Origin: Elmis aenea | Lineage: Eukaryota; Arthropoda; Insecta; Coleoptera; Elmidae | Reading direction: 5' to 3' | Assembly: GCA_947652605.1 (NCBI GenBank) | Contig: OX393577.1 | Coordinates: forward strand, 6,200,868 to 6,264,867 | DNA: 64,000 nucleotides | Part shown: piece by piece, positions 45,041 through 57,049 of the stretch | Layout: the number at the start of each line of letters is the position of its first letter | Position numbering within the stretch: position 1 is the stretch's first letter | Position numbers and translations under genes: made by a program | Notes under the pieces: model-generated | The model's input: the letters and a program-made list of their open reading frames with translations, nothing else | What the model was told of the DNA's origin: nothing | The model's database searches: none

Positions 45041-45239
45041 CATTTCTACAAATATTTAATTAACATTTTAACGAGTGACGGGAGAGATGAGAAAGTTATC
45101 TTGAACAAAATAGGCACTAGTAAACAAAAAAAGATACATTTGTTTAAATCGTTAATTGAAAAATTTTGTGCCAAACAAGATGAAAATAGGTATAACATGA
45201 ATACTTTACATCAGATTTTTTTCAAATAATATATTCTGA

Positions 45240-46160
45240 CAGCCTTATTTATTTAAAAGATAAATTAGTTAATTTAACGGTACTTCTTGGAAATGCTCCA
45301 GTACAGTTTTAGTGCAACGATTTGTTTACCATCCGCTAGTAGGTTTGTTTTAAAGCTAAAATATAAACAAGTGACAAATAATACACGAATATCTATATAT
45401 TGTAGTAATGTTGATTTATTAACTGCAGGCGACGTAGTGTGCTAAATATTAAAATAAACAAAGTTTGTTTTTTTTGTAATCCGACTGATGTTCCATCTCG
45501 ATATTTCTCCGACTTTAATAATTATTCTAATCAAGCAAATAATACGGAATTACGATTTTATTTAACGTTGAGGATAATTGTGCAATTACGTTCTGTACGT
45601 TTTGTCAATAATTTCACGTGAAATTATTGCATACAAAACTTGCGCTGTACAATTACGACTTGTAAAAATACATTCAGACAAAAATAATGACAGAAATGTA
45701 TGTAATAAATGTGGTAACATTGTGAAATGAATATTACAATTAAACAAGTTCACTTTCCGGTAAAACATAATACTATGGTGGCGTGACAACAACAATGTTG
45801 TCCGGCTTTATAATTTACCATGATATAATAACAATAACATTGCAAATTAATATAATTGCATGAACAGTGTTACATTCGATGTAATTAAATAAATACTAAT
45901 CAAAGAGAATTGTTACACAAATACACATGACACAGTTTAATAATATGTCATTTTATATACAGCTTTGATGATGACATTGATTCAATATTTAACAGAAACA
46001 ATAAATTTAAATTTACCAGCTTGGAATACTTTCTTTAACCATATTTTTAGGAAAGAGGCAACGTAAAATAATTTGCTGTAATACGAAATAACAATACATC
46101 AAAACATAACATCAAAACAATGTATATTTATTAAATGTATCAACTTGCTTCAAAAAGTGA
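45240..46160. other. No recognisable feature
   Basis: A+T-rich; short ORFs only, none recognised. Confidence 0.35.
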
Positions 46161-46165
46161 ATATA

Positions 46166-47575
46166 CAGGGTTCTCGTTTTTCGAGGGCCATTATAGGAAT
46201 CTCGTAAACGATAACAGTTACGACTTCGGTTAAATTAAGGCAAAGTTGTATATTCAGGTGCTTAATAATTTGACGCAAGCAGAACTTTTCTAGCTTTTTT
46301 AGTTTTTCAGATATAGGGGAAAAAGTAAAAAAGTGGATTTTTGTTTTTTTGCCCGTAACTTTTTCATTTGATGTCGAATTTCATTTCTGTAAAAACTTTT
46401 TCATGGTCACTTTTTGCAAGGAATCAAATTCCCCAATTATATTTTCCGTGCGACGTTTCGTTTTTTGAAAACCATCATCAGGTCAATTTTTTCTTGGACG
46501 CTATGTATGCCCGCTCCGGGAGCCAGACTTCCCGGAGCGGATAAGTAACAAGCGACGTGTAGATGGATGTCTGTGCTGTATGCTTGCTCCGGGAGCCAGA
46601 CTTCCCGGAGCGGATTAGTAACACGCGACGTTTAGATGGATGTCTAGTGCTGTATGCTCGCTCCGGGAGCCAGACTTCCCGGAGCGGATAAGTAACGCGA
46701 CGTGTAGATGGATGTCTAGTGCTGTATGCTTGCTCCGGGAACCAGACTTCCGGAGCGGATTAGTAACACGCGACGTGTAGATGGATGTCTAGTGCTGTAT
46801 GCTCGCTCCGGGAGCCAGACTTCCCGGAGCGGATAAGTAACGCGACGTGTAGATGGATGTCTAGTGCTGTATGCTCGCTTCGGGAGCCAGACTTCCCGGA
46901 GAGGATAACACTCGACGTGTAGATGGATGTCTATTGCTGTATGCTCGCTCCGGAAGCTAGACCTCCCGGAGCGGATAAGTAACGCGACGTGTAGATGGAT
47001 GTCTAGTGCTGTATGCTCGCTCCGGGAGCCAGACTTCCCGGAGCCGTTAAGTAACGCGACGTGTAGATGGATGTCTAGTGCTGTATGCTCGCTCCGGAAG
47101 CCATACTTCCCGGAGCGGATAAGTAACACGCGACGTGTAGATGCATGTCTAGTGCTGTATGCTCGCTCCGGGAGCCAGACCCCGGAGCGGATAAGTAACG
47201 CGACGTGTAGATGGATGTCTAGTGCTGTATGCTCGCTCCGGGAGCCAGACTTCCCGGAGCGGATAAGTAACACGCGACGTGTAGATGGATGTCTAGTGCT
47301 GTATGCTCGCTCCGGGAGCCAGACTTCCCGGAGCGGATGTAGAACGTCAAAATTATTTTTGTTTATTTTCATAAACAAGTGAGATATAGTCATAAAACGA
47401 AAAGTCGAAAACTCGAGTTATCGGCGATAACTCGAAAACAAAAGACGGTAACCAATTTTAGTTTTCACCATTAACTTTTTCTTAAAAAAAGAGATCGAGG
47501 TACGGGGGTCCGTTTTTCCATAACTCTTATAGTTACCGAAATTCCCTATGAAAACATCGAAATTTGCCCACCCTG
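46166..47575. repeat. CAGGGTT/CAGGGTG MITE carrying a minisatellite
   Basis: The left end CAGGGTTCTCGTTTTTCGAG follows TA (46164-46165). The right end, in reverse complement CAGGGTGGGCAAATTTCGAT, precedes TA (47576-47577). The two ends share an inverted subterminal stretch of about 60 bp (TATAGGAATCTCGTAAACG facing its TAGGGAATTTCGGTAACT-type counterpart). The centre is a GC-rich tandem array, entered separately. A truncated relative starts at 37943. Confidence 0.75.
46513..47337. repeat. 12-copy, about 72-bp GC-rich minisatellite
   Basis: Twelve units, 70-74 bp each, contain GCTCCGGGAGCCAGACTTCC followed by CGGAGCGGATAAGTAACACG and ACGTGTAGATGGATGTCTAG. Each unit has a perfect 8-bp stem (CTCCGGGA / TCCCGGAG) around GCCAGACT. 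Length variants come from CACGCGACG against CGCGACG and from small losses (for example units at about 46738 and 47180). The long ORFs on both strands repeat SGSRSEHTALDIHLHVALLI or its mirror and are by-products of a period near 72 (24 codons). Confidence 0.95.
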
Positions 47576-47589
47576 TAAATAATTACACA

Positions 47590-48215
47590 ATTTTTAAATA
47601 AGTATTCAATTTGCGAAGCATTTATACAAAAGTAAAATGAATCATAAATCTTCAATAAACACGTAGCGAGTTTCTTATAAAAACAATCATAATTCTCGGC
47701 GTAACTCCGGCGCACTAGATTTTAATCGATAACTTATATTTCAAAGTTTTATAAGGTGAGTTATTCTCGACCACAACATTTACACTTTACACGTTTTCCG
47801 TGTCATATAACAGCCACAACATAACACACAACACAACACTTGTTTAGCTGTAACATTTTTATCGCGCCCGTCGATTTTCTCACTCGCTATGTTCCCCGCA
47901 TTAAGATACATATCTTGAAAGCGACACTGCTTGCTCTATAAACAGCTTACTATAATATGGTATAAATTGCTGCATAAATTTGCTAACAAATCGAAATTTA
48001 CGTGCCACTAGTTTTCAACTTAAATTAATTCGATTAAATTATACCAGATTATGGCCACCCGATAAAAATGTGATCAACGCGAGCCACATATTCAGTTTTT
48101 CGTGAGTTACTATAACTAGTTATTAAATATAAAGAGATTTTTATTTTACTTATGAATAGGTAGACATATCAACACATTTCTAAATTATGCTTGGCTTGGC
48201 TTGGAACAAAAAATA
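47590..48215. other. No recognisable feature
   Basis: A+T-rich, with a short CTTGG x3 run at about 48189. Nothing else is supportable. Confidence 0.35.
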
Positions 48216-48218
48216 TAC

Positions 48219-48451
48219 AGAGAAACCGCTTAAATTTAGACTATGCATAGAAGAAACCTTGGAGTTCATCCTGAAATTTTTGCAATCGATGCATTACTTA
48301 CAGGGTGGCCAAAATTTAGTTTTCTTTAATACAAATTCAGACAACTAAAACTGTTTTTTTTTTCAAATACAATGCCTACAATTTTTTTTTTCCATTTACT
48401 AATGCAACTCCAAGGTTTCTTCTATGCAGTCTAAATTTAAGCGTTTTCTCT
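48219..48451. repeat. Inverted repeat, about 47-bp arms
   Basis: AGAGAAACCGCTTAAATTTA followed by GACTATGCATAGAAGAAACC (48219-48266) is mirrored at 48406-48451 with few mismatches. The loop contains TACAGGGTGGCC. Either this is a small foldback, or a CAGGGTG element end falls within its loop. Confidence 0.75.
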
Positions 48452-49681
48452 TCAAAAATGGTGGCGGTAGATAATATTAAGCATCACAATAAAAATCAAC
48501 AAAATTTCAAAAAAGTCAAAAAAAACTAAAAAACGACTGCACTTAGGTAGGTATAGGAAATGCCATCAAGAGTACCTCTCTAAAATAACGTGTTAAATCC
48601 AAATACGCAATAAAAAATAGACCATTGTATTTGAAATAATTTCCGGTATTTCCGGAAGTGTCGCCACCTTGAAAATATTTTCATTAAACAGATCAGATGC
48701 CATTATGGTCATAACCAAAATTTCAGATCAATACCCCTATTCATTCTTCAAATATTTTTAATGCCCGGTTCCCCCTTGTTAAGCGCTAATAATAAAAAGA
48801 AAATTTCCTTTATTAAAAATTGCATTCGGCGCTGTGTGCTTCGTTAAAAAATTACCTTAAACTTGCTAATAGAAATCGTTGAAGAATCGTTTCGTGTTTC
48901 GATATTTGCACGATTGCAAGGTGCATTGTATTTCTGAGTCGTAGATACAGCATCATGTTATTTGAGTGTGCAATCGCTAAATACAGAGCACGACGTTTTA
49001 GTGATAAATTGTTAACAATTACACGATTAATAAACAAGTTACTTAAATGCTGACCGACCACCGTAGTGGAATTAACCGCAAGCTAAAATTATTTCAACTC
49101 AAACGTGATGATAGGAAGACCCACTGGGTTTGGAATAACGTTAGATGCAAACTGTTTTTAATAAAACTACTCAAAAAAAAAAGTTAATGAAAATTATCAA
49201 AGTTGCAGGCGATAGCAAACAGCAGCCATCACACTAGTTTTTGTGCCAATTTATGAGCATTTTTTTGCGAGAATATAAATCAAATTCCGCGCCAGACGGT
49301 GGCAGATACGAAAAAAGCCAAGAGACACTTTTTGTTTACAATAAAATGCTCTACCCAAAAACAAGTTTGAGTTTAATTTTGAACGGGGCCGTACTAGTTT
49401 TTTATAAATTTTATTGAAAGTGAACCCCCACAACTCCGCCACTGGTTCCTCGTGGGGCTCAACATTCTCACCGAATGTAGTAACCTGTGATGTGGTGCTG
49501 TATACCAAATTTGGTTTTAATATATCTACGGGTTGGGAAACGGTTAAACATTATCGATATTTTTTCGAAAATTTCAACAGCCTGAAGCGTTTATGGACCT
49601 ATGTTCATATGGAATAAAAGCTTTAAAATAAGTTTTTGTATTGGCTGTTAAAGCCCTGCTAGAAAACAGTGGACAACCCTG
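48301..49681. repeat. Possible CAGGGTG element
   Basis: CAGGGTGGCCAAAA follows TA at 48299-48300, and GGACAACCCTG precedes TA at 49682-49683. Inverted identity is limited to CAGGGT(T/G)G-CC, so these may be ends of two different elements. No transposase is recognised inside. The right arm of the 48219-48451 inverted repeat would lie inside this element, which argues against a simple single insertion. Confidence 0.4.
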
Positions 49682-49689
49682 TACATATA

Positions 49690-51340
49690 AGTATTCGTAA
49701 TAACTAATGCAATTAACCACAGTATACTGCGATTGACAAGATATCTTAATAAGTTTTTAAAATATCTTGTTTTTGAAGCAGCCTTTCAACATTAAAATAG
49801 AAACTTACGAAAAATATTGTTTCATGATTCCTTTACTATTTAAAATATAATCAAGGAGAACCAACATGAAAACTAAAAGCCTGTAATCAAAATGCTGGCT
49901 TGCAGCCATCGTGAATAACAATTTGATTAATATTAAAAGTAAATCATTTATTGAGCTTGTAGTTGAATAAAATTCGTGATACAACTCCTCGTACAAGTTG
50001 TTACTTAAAAATTTACTCTGTATCAAATATTAATATTTCTACGTCGCTGGTTTCGACGTACTTTTATTGCTTTTTAACCGCGCGTTTTTGATAATTTCTC
50101 TAACCTTAAACAACACAAAATATAAGCTCAGTTGTTCGCGACGTTTGTCAGTTTGTTGTTGTCGAGTACAACTGTTTAACTGAAATAATAACTTCGCAAT
50201 ATACGCGTGCCTCAAATGCTGGAGCGAGTTAAGATGTATATTTACAGTTTGAGGTTGAAATTCGCATGTAAATGAAATTGTCGTTACTCATTTATTTCGC
50301 AACAAAAGAATTTAAAACTAGTACGAAAGAGCAGACTCACAAACACAATTACAGTCTTATGTATAATTCCACGATTTTATTATAGCTAGACATAAAATCT
50401 ATAAATTATTACAGAATTACAGCCGAGCCTAACAAAAAATTACGAAGTTTAATATTAAATAATTAATTTTAATACTGTGCGCAGGGGTTATAAATTTGTA
50501 AACGCCGTAAATATTTAATGTTGCAAGGCATTGCCGGCGTCGCGGGCCCAGGAATTTCACGTTCCCTTCATAAGTAATAACGCTTCACATGCAATAATCA
50601 TTTAGTTGCGAAGTAATTTGCACTCTGTTCACGCCGACATATATACACCTTAGCTGCAGGTAACAACTCTCAACAACAGACACATGTTATATGCATGCCT
50701 ATGTTTATTAGATTTACTTTAAGTAATATCGTAAGCTCTAAATTCTAGCCGAAATTTATGTGGCTGTGTGTGTGCAGCGAACTTTAATTACATAAAAGCA
50801 TCAATTTGTATTAGCGCAAACACTCGTGCACATTTTAAACTCGTTATTTTATTGTTGGACGTTTACTAAAACTGCAAACTTTGTTATAATAACGAAGCGA
50901 TTACGAACAACTTTAAGAAATATCCAGTAACGAACGTTTAAGTTTCAACTAAATCCGTAATAAAGTGTCGCAAGTTTAGTTTTGGATTCCTTTTATTAAT
51001 CCAATATGTCACATCAAATAAATTAAAATTTTAACGGTCAACAGTAATTAATTTTCGACTTAAATGGGTAGCAACCGAATAATTAATTATTAATATTTAC
51101 TTTACTATTTTACATCTTTAAAAGTTTAAATAACAATTTGCTAATAGTTAAACTTTTACTCTAATTTGTTTTTGTTTTTATGATTTTATGTTACTATTAA
51201 ATTTAGTATAGATACCGTTCTTTTAAGTATTGTAATACATTTTTCACGTGCTTTGTACGTTACTCAAGTTTTTGTGCAACGTACAAAAATATGTGTGCGA
51301 GGGTTGTCTTCTTTCCGGATAAGTTTCTGCCTTGACACCG
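49690..51340. other. No recognisable feature
   Basis: A+T-rich and unique-looking, slightly GC-richer around 50520-50660. No ORF, repeat or RNA is recognised. Confidence 0.35.
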
Positions 51341-51349
51341 TAGAATTCC

Positions 51350-51965
51350 TATTCAATGAATAAAAAATTTGCAGCATATCGCGTTTTTCTTCGTTACTGA
51401 AAGTCATTTATACGAACTTATTACGATGACAAGTACTAAGATTTCAAATTATTGAATTTGTTGATTGGTTGTCATGGTAACGACATAAACTACAACGACC
51501 GGCTGCCTGATTTATAGAGATTATTGTCCAAAACGCAATTTTACAAATTTAACAACACCATGTGTGATACACCAATGACTTCAGAAAAAATAATTCTATT
51601 TGATTATGTAAATAGCAAAAATTGCGCCCATAAGAAAAAATAAAGTTGGTTGTCATAAAACAAAAATGAATCGACCTATAATAAATTTGTGATTACCATC
51701 CGATTCGGCTTAAAAAGTTGCTCCGGCAATGTTTTCACACATTTAAAATATTTTATACTCCAAAGAAGTTGTAGATTATTTTCAAAAATCGTATTTTCTG
51801 GTTTTTCCTAATTTTCTCAAATACCGTTTGAGATATTTCCAATTTCTCTTCGGATTATTAATGAACACTAAATTAAGCAACTTTTCCAAATTTAAACCTA
51901 TATTCTAGCTATTATAATAACCAAGATCCCATGCTTAAACTGGAATTTCAATCAACCTGTATAAT
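51350..51965 (+). repeat. Dispersed two-block repeat, copy 2
   Basis: Block X (51350-51575; GCAGCATATCGCGTTTTTCT ... AACACCATGTGTGATACACC) is the reverse complement of 39247-39480. It is followed by block Y (51610-51965; AAATAGCAAAAATTGCGCCC) in the same orientation as at 39485-39850. Confidence 0.85.
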
Positions 51966-52130
51966 AGTATATCGTCCCCTTAATACTATAACTGGGTAGG
52001 TAACTCGAATTTTGAGTATTTTGAGATATCTACATGTACCTGCCCAGTTTTTTACGATGTTTTTAATTGTATAACTAGATGAGTCTCATTGTCTGTCTAA
52101 AGCACAAAAACCCAGTAAAAACAAATAGAT

Positions 52131-53123
52131 TTTTTTTTAGGAATCCCTGTTTATTTACAATCTGTTGCTTTTAAACAATAAGTAAATGTTGTGTTAGCTT
52201 AAACTAAACTAAAACTAAACCTAAACTAAACTTGCTGAGAACAGTCCATTGACGGTTCTCTTCCTTGTACTATTATCTACCTAATTATTTAATTACAATG
52301 TGGAACGTATCAAAGCGTATAACTAATCAAACCTGGTAGGTAAGTCCGATGGTTTAAAACGTTTGAGTCTTCTGATTTCATCGTTGTTTTCTAAGAGTTG
52401 TGTAGCTAGGATGTTTGGATGCACAATAAGTCTGTCTTGGTATTTCACATAGAACCTTTTAATTTCTTCACGCACTATTTTAATTTTAAGATCACTTTGA
52501 ATTATGTGATTAGGCACATACCATGGCGCATCCACAATGATTCTTAGTACTTTGTTTTGGAATCGCTGGAGGATTTCTATGTTAGAATTGCTGGCAGTAC
52601 CCCAGAGCTGAATGCCGTATGACCATATAGGTTTTACTATGGTTTTGTAAAGCAGGAGCTTGTTTCCAATTTCCAGTTGTGATTTTCTGCCAGTTAGCCA
52701 ATATAACTGGCTAAATTTGAGTCCCAGCTGCTTTCTCTTAGTAAAAATGTGTTTTCGCCATGTGAGCCTCCCATCAAGATGTATACCAAGATATTTCACA
52801 TCTTCAGCTTGTGGTATTGGAGTATTGTTTAGTGTCACTGATGGACATGACCCTCTTCTCATGGTGAACGTCACATGTGCAGATTTTAGGTTGTTGACCT
52901 GTAGTCTCCATTTTCTCAGCAATTTTTCGACCATGATAAGATTGTTTTGTAGTTTTGCGGATGCATCGGCAGGGTTGGTGTCCGCTGCTAGTATGGCTGT
53001 ATCATCAGCAAATGTGGCTACAGTTGTTAAATTAGTTGTAGGTATGTCGGCTGTAAATAGAGTGTAGAGTACTGGCCCCAACACGCTGCCCTGAGGTACT
53101 CCAGATGCAATGGTGTGTAAATC
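52131..53123 (-). mobile_element. Jockey-like LINE, 5'-truncated, 11-bp TSD
   Basis: The target duplication AACAAATAGAT is exact at 52120-52130 and 53124-53134. On the minus strand the 3' end carries an A-run (T-run at about 52131-52138), a 3' UTR of about 180 bp with AAACTAAACT-type repeats (plus-strand sense), and the C-terminal half of a reverse transcriptase. The 5' truncation is at 53123. This is a textbook target-primed, 5'-truncated insertion. Confidence 0.95.
52323..53123 (-). pseudogene. Jockey-type reverse transcriptase, C-terminal 260 residues
   Basis: The frame is open from the 5' truncation to the stop. It begins ASGVPQGSVLGPVLYTLFTA (RT motif with GVPQGS), then TVATFADDTAILAAD with the catalytic FADD box. 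VKYLGIHLDGRLTWRKHI follows, then the jockey-clade tail IVKPIWSYGIQLWGTASNSN, LRIIVDAPWYVPN and DLPTRFD. The full protein of this family is near 900 residues with an N-terminal endonuclease, which is missing here. The frame has no internal stop or shift, so the insertion is fairly young, but it has no promoter and cannot act alone. Confidence 0.95.
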
Positions 53124-53139
53124 AACAAATAGATAAGTC

Positions 53140-55120
53140 CCAAATCTTACAAAATTGCTATTCTATAAGTATTGATAAAATGAGATATGTAGTTGTGCAA
53201 GTGGGTAACTTGACTTAGCAACTACCACTTCCTCATTTTGCTTGAGGTATCTAGTTGTGCAATATTAATATTGGATTGGATAAGTAATGTTGAACGAAAT
53301 ATGATTGTTAGGAAGGCGGATCAGTACCGTAAGCATGTAAGTTGGCAAAAGTTTTGATGGTTACATTTTTCAAAATCTCGACCTTATATCATTAGATTCA
53401 AAGTAATAAATTATTACCGTTTTACAAGCTGTTTCGTAGATTTTGTGTTGAAACATGTACCTACTTGTGGACATTTGAAGCGATGACTTGCTTGCTGATA
53501 GCGTGAAAAATCGTGACGGCGCCCGTGTTACAGATATTTATGAACACGTCCTGAGCTATTTATAACACTATGCATCCTTAATCAGTTACTTGACCAATTA
53601 ATTTGTTTATTTCTCTCGGGGCACATAACCTACTTTATAGCGTAGTAGTAAAAGAAGTAGGCAAAAGGTGCAAATGATAATAAATTTTATTAGATTTTAT
53701 CTAGTGTCATAAAAGTTGCAATTTGCAAGGAGGCAATTAAGTAACAAGATTTTAAACAGTTTGGCTCAATATTTCTGTTAGAGAATTAACTTCAAAGTAC
53801 TAACATTACTTAATATATTTTAAATTTTATTTTGTCAACAAATATAGTTTATTCTTCAGTAATTAAGCATTATGTGCGGTTCCTCGTAAAGTGCAAAGCC
53901 CAAAGCCTACAGATTTAATCTGGGTGTTAGCAGATATGTTCTTGTAGTTAATTTGTTTTTTAATATTTCAAGACGATTTTACTGACAATTGCTATGTAAT
54001 TAAATAGTTTAGTAAATGTCCTTTTTTGTATTACACAGTTATTTCTTGCCGAATCTTTTCATGCTAAGTAACGCAAAGTATTTGGTTATTCGTGTTGCAG
54101 CTTCATAATAAGAAATAGCAGAAAGAAGACGAACTATGCGTTGCAGTTCGTCATTATTTCGACCCAATTTGGATCCGATGCGATTAACATACGAATTCCA
54201 ATTTCTGTATCTTAGCGCCCTGAATTTTTAACTAATTGATGACAATAAATTTAATAATTCATTAAAAAAACTTCTTCGTAGATTACTCAATTGCCAATTA
54301 AACTATTGAGTGTGGATAACGACAGGCAATCAAATGCACAAACGAATCTTTTCCAGACGACTAAAATAAGTGAAATAGTCATTGTTCAATATCATGAATT
54401 AATGATAAACATGCACAATTATGCCGTCCTCCATTAACAAATACGAATTTTAATAGTATCTTAACAATAGGTACAGAAATCGAGCATGACCAACAAGATC
54501 CTCATATAATAAATCCAATTCCGACACGCACACGGAACATTTATTATTTATCCACGCTAAAGCTGGACAATTGAAGTTGACAAACAACGATATGGCCATT
54601 ATTTGAATATAACATCGTGATCCACCTATCGGTTGAATTATTAATTAATACAAAATACACAACACACATGTTTATGCAGAATAATTGCAACTAAATTGTG
54701 GTACTTCCATAAATTAACTGATATTGATATTGGCTTGTATTATGTTTAAATTTACATATCCGCGATTTATCATTCCCATATAGACTTCTTAATTACACTC
54801 ATGACGCAGAATAACAAGAAATTGTTAGTTTAAATTCGCGATATACAGCAATTCGTCAAATAACTGCCAATAAAACATTACTATTGAAACAAGAATTAAA
54901 GACTATTAAAATATTAAAGCAGGCAACCACAAACTACTAAAATTATACCGATTCATCAGTAGATAATCGGTAATCGGTCACATTGGCCAATTAATCGGAT
55001 CTCTATGAATTTAATTTTCACTTAAATACATTGAATTGTAGCACTTTTTTTAATTGTTACGAGGTTTTGTTAAAATGAAAAGCACAAAATATTAAATAAC
55101 ATTTCGATAAACAAACAACG
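53140..55120. other. No recognisable feature
   Basis: 2 kb of A+T-rich sequence; no gene, element end or RNA is supported. Confidence 0.4.
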
Positions 55121-55411
55121 CTTTGAAGCAGTGCCGTAACTAGCCTTGTGCAAGATATTAAATTTGGGCTCCTTATAGCACTAGCAAAAAAATTTCGGGT
55201 AAAACAATAAGCCAAAAAATATATTTGTAAAGAAAATCATATTCTTAATATATCTGAATACATAATCTAAAAAATAAACATATATCGGGTGATCGAAAAT
55301 GACTGATGCCCGCTAACTTCAGACCGAAAATAAAATAACCAACTTTTTGTTGGTATCGCAGTGTAAAACTAGGATATCAGTGGCGTAGTATTATTTTCGT
55401 ATTCAGTGACA

Positions 55412-55595
55412 GTTCAGGTTGATCTGTCATTTCGTGTGCGATTAGTAGTTTCTCGTTTTAATTTGCATTTTTTTTGAAAAAATCAGTTATCAGTTTTCCG
55501 TTGTCTGTGCGTTCAGGTTGTTCCATCATTTCGTGTGTGATTTCTACGTAGTTTTTCGTTTTAATTTGCATCGTTTCGTAAAAATCAGTTCTTCA
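55412..55595 (+). repeat. Duplicated leader, two copies about 99 bp apart
   Basis: GTTCAGGTTGATCTGTCATT ... TTTTAATTTGCAT (from 55412) is repeated as GTTCAGGTTGTTCCATCATT ... TTTTAATTTGCATC (from 55511), between the left TIR and the transposase start. It may contain promoter or transposase-binding sequence. Confidence 0.8.
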
Positions 55596-55610
55596 AAGAA
55601 CAAACTATTC

Positions 55611-56735
55611 ATGATGGTGTTCACACAAGAACAAGATGCGTTTATATTGATGGCGCACTACCGAAGTGGTAACCGTAACGACGATGGCGATTGGACTTAT
55701 TCTCTGCGGTCAACTATTGAACAGTTTCAAGAAAAGTTTCCAGACATAGAAATTAATCCCAAAGTTTTTGCCACCCATAAACGACGTGTAGTTGACCGCT
55801 TCGAAAACAAGCACTGTGTGTGTAGGGCAAAATCATCAGGTCGACCGTCGGTTCTTACGCAGGAAGTAATCGAAGATGTTCAAACAAGAGTAGCCATAAG
55901 CCCACAAAAATCTATTAAAAAACTATCCACTCAAACAGGCAAGGCATTGCATTGAATTTAGATTTTCACAATTACAGTAACACATTTTTAGGACTTTCAT
56001 ATGGCAGCACACAAAAAGCTTTAGTGAATGTTTTACATTTACACCCCTATAAAGTGACAACGATTCCCCAATTATTTCCACGCGATTTTGAAGCAAGACA
56101 ACGTTATTGTACCTGGTTCAACCGACATTTGAACCATAATGAAATTTTGGACCTGACATTTTTTACTGACGAAGCATGGTTTCATCTGTCAGGGTATGTT
56201 AACAGTCAAAATTATAGAACTTGGGGCGCACAGAATCCTCACATTTTTGTTGAAACTGTTTTGCATCCACAAAAAGTTGGAGTATGGATAGCTATCTCAC
56301 GCAGAAGAATTATTGGACCAATATTCTTCTACGATACAATCAATGCCGAGATACCAAGCAATGTTAGGAACATTTATTGATCAGCTGCACGATGATGAAA
56401 TTCAAAATGGATTTTTTCAACAAGACAATGCCAGGCCTCATGTAGCACATAGTACCATAGCATTTCTCGAAGAATTTTATGATGACAGAATAATAAGTGC
56501 TAACTTATGGCCACCAAGGTCTCCTGGACTTACACCACCTGACTGTTTCCTATTTGGATATTTAAAAAATCGAATTTTTGCGAACAGGCCACATACACTT
56601 CGAGAATTAGAAGCAATTAAAATTGAAATTAACAATATATCACAAAATATGTTACAAAACGTGTTTGAAAATTTAAAAAGACGTGTTAATTTATGTTTAG
56701 AAAATGAAGGAAGGCATTTTGAGCACCTTCTGTAA
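55611..56735 (+). pseudogene. Mariner/IS630-like transposase, one frameshift, GC-AG intron
   Basis: A DDE transposase that would cut and paste the surrounding element. The start at 55611 gives MMVFTQEQDAFILMAHYRSG, a helix-turn-helix N-terminus; a second HTH-like stretch ends SSGRPSVLTQEVIEDV. The frame then meets a stop at 55953. Removing 55939-55991 (CAG|gcaagg ... tttttag|GA, 53 nt) joins QTG to LSYGSTQKAL in frame, so a GC-AG intron is likely. Catalytic blocks follow: TFFTDEAWFHLSG (first Asp), GFFQQDNARPHVA (second) and LWPPRSPGLTPPDCFLFGYL (third, 38 residues after the second). At about 56353 a net 2-base loss shifts INAE out of frame with RYQAMLGTF-type continuation in frame 3. The C-terminus RHFEHLL is intact. 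Without that shift it would be about 357 residues, a normal size. Confidence 0.93.
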
Positions 56736-57049
56736 ACTTGTATTGCAAACAATATTTACCTAATATGTACTTTTAAAAATTAATAAAGGAACTGATTTAA
56801 AGTAACCTCACTTAATTGTTTTTCATAAAGCTTACTCTTACACAAAAAGCTTTGCAAATCTTTTTGACAACAAAAACTGTAGTTGTCATATTTAAATGGA
56901 GAATATTATTACCCGTTCTGTCAATATAAACTTCTTTCCCTACGCCAATGGTTTTCCCCTATGTGTTACCAACCGTTCGAATAAAGTTCCTAACACCCTT
57001 GGCATCAATCATTTTCGATCACCCGATATTTATATAATTATAATTGCAC

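Larger units (their letters stand above)
55285..57026 (+). mobile_element. Nearly intact mariner-like transposon
   Basis: The TIRs TCGGGTGATCGAAAATGACT and, in reverse complement, TCGGGTGATCGAAAATGATT continue for about 26 bp. TA flanks both ends (55283-55284 and 57027-57028). The 1742-bp body contains one transposase gene with a probable short intron and a single frameshift. It lies within the hAT copy at 55129-57340 and is therefore younger. The high state of preservation suggests recent activity. Confidence 0.94.

Noticed and set aside
46513..47337. CRISPR-like array of repeats and spacers
   Set aside because: Units are whole-length tandem repeats without variable spacers, and the window is clearly eukaryotic.
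46716..47393. 225-codon ORF (minus) and 151-codon ORF (plus) with repeating SEHTALDIHLHV-type units
   Set aside because: They are produced by the minisatellite of about 72 bp (24 codons); the frame shifts between units and there is no start context or domain.
52201..52235. AAACTAAAC/CCTAAAC-like run resembling insect telomeric TTAGG repeats
   Set aside because: Irregular and within the jockey 3' UTR; no true TTAGG array.
52660..53067. 135-codon plus-strand ORF
   Set aside because: Antisense shadow of the jockey reverse transcriptase.
56477..56752. 91-codon minus-strand ORF
   Set aside because: Antisense shadow of the mariner-like transposase C-terminus.
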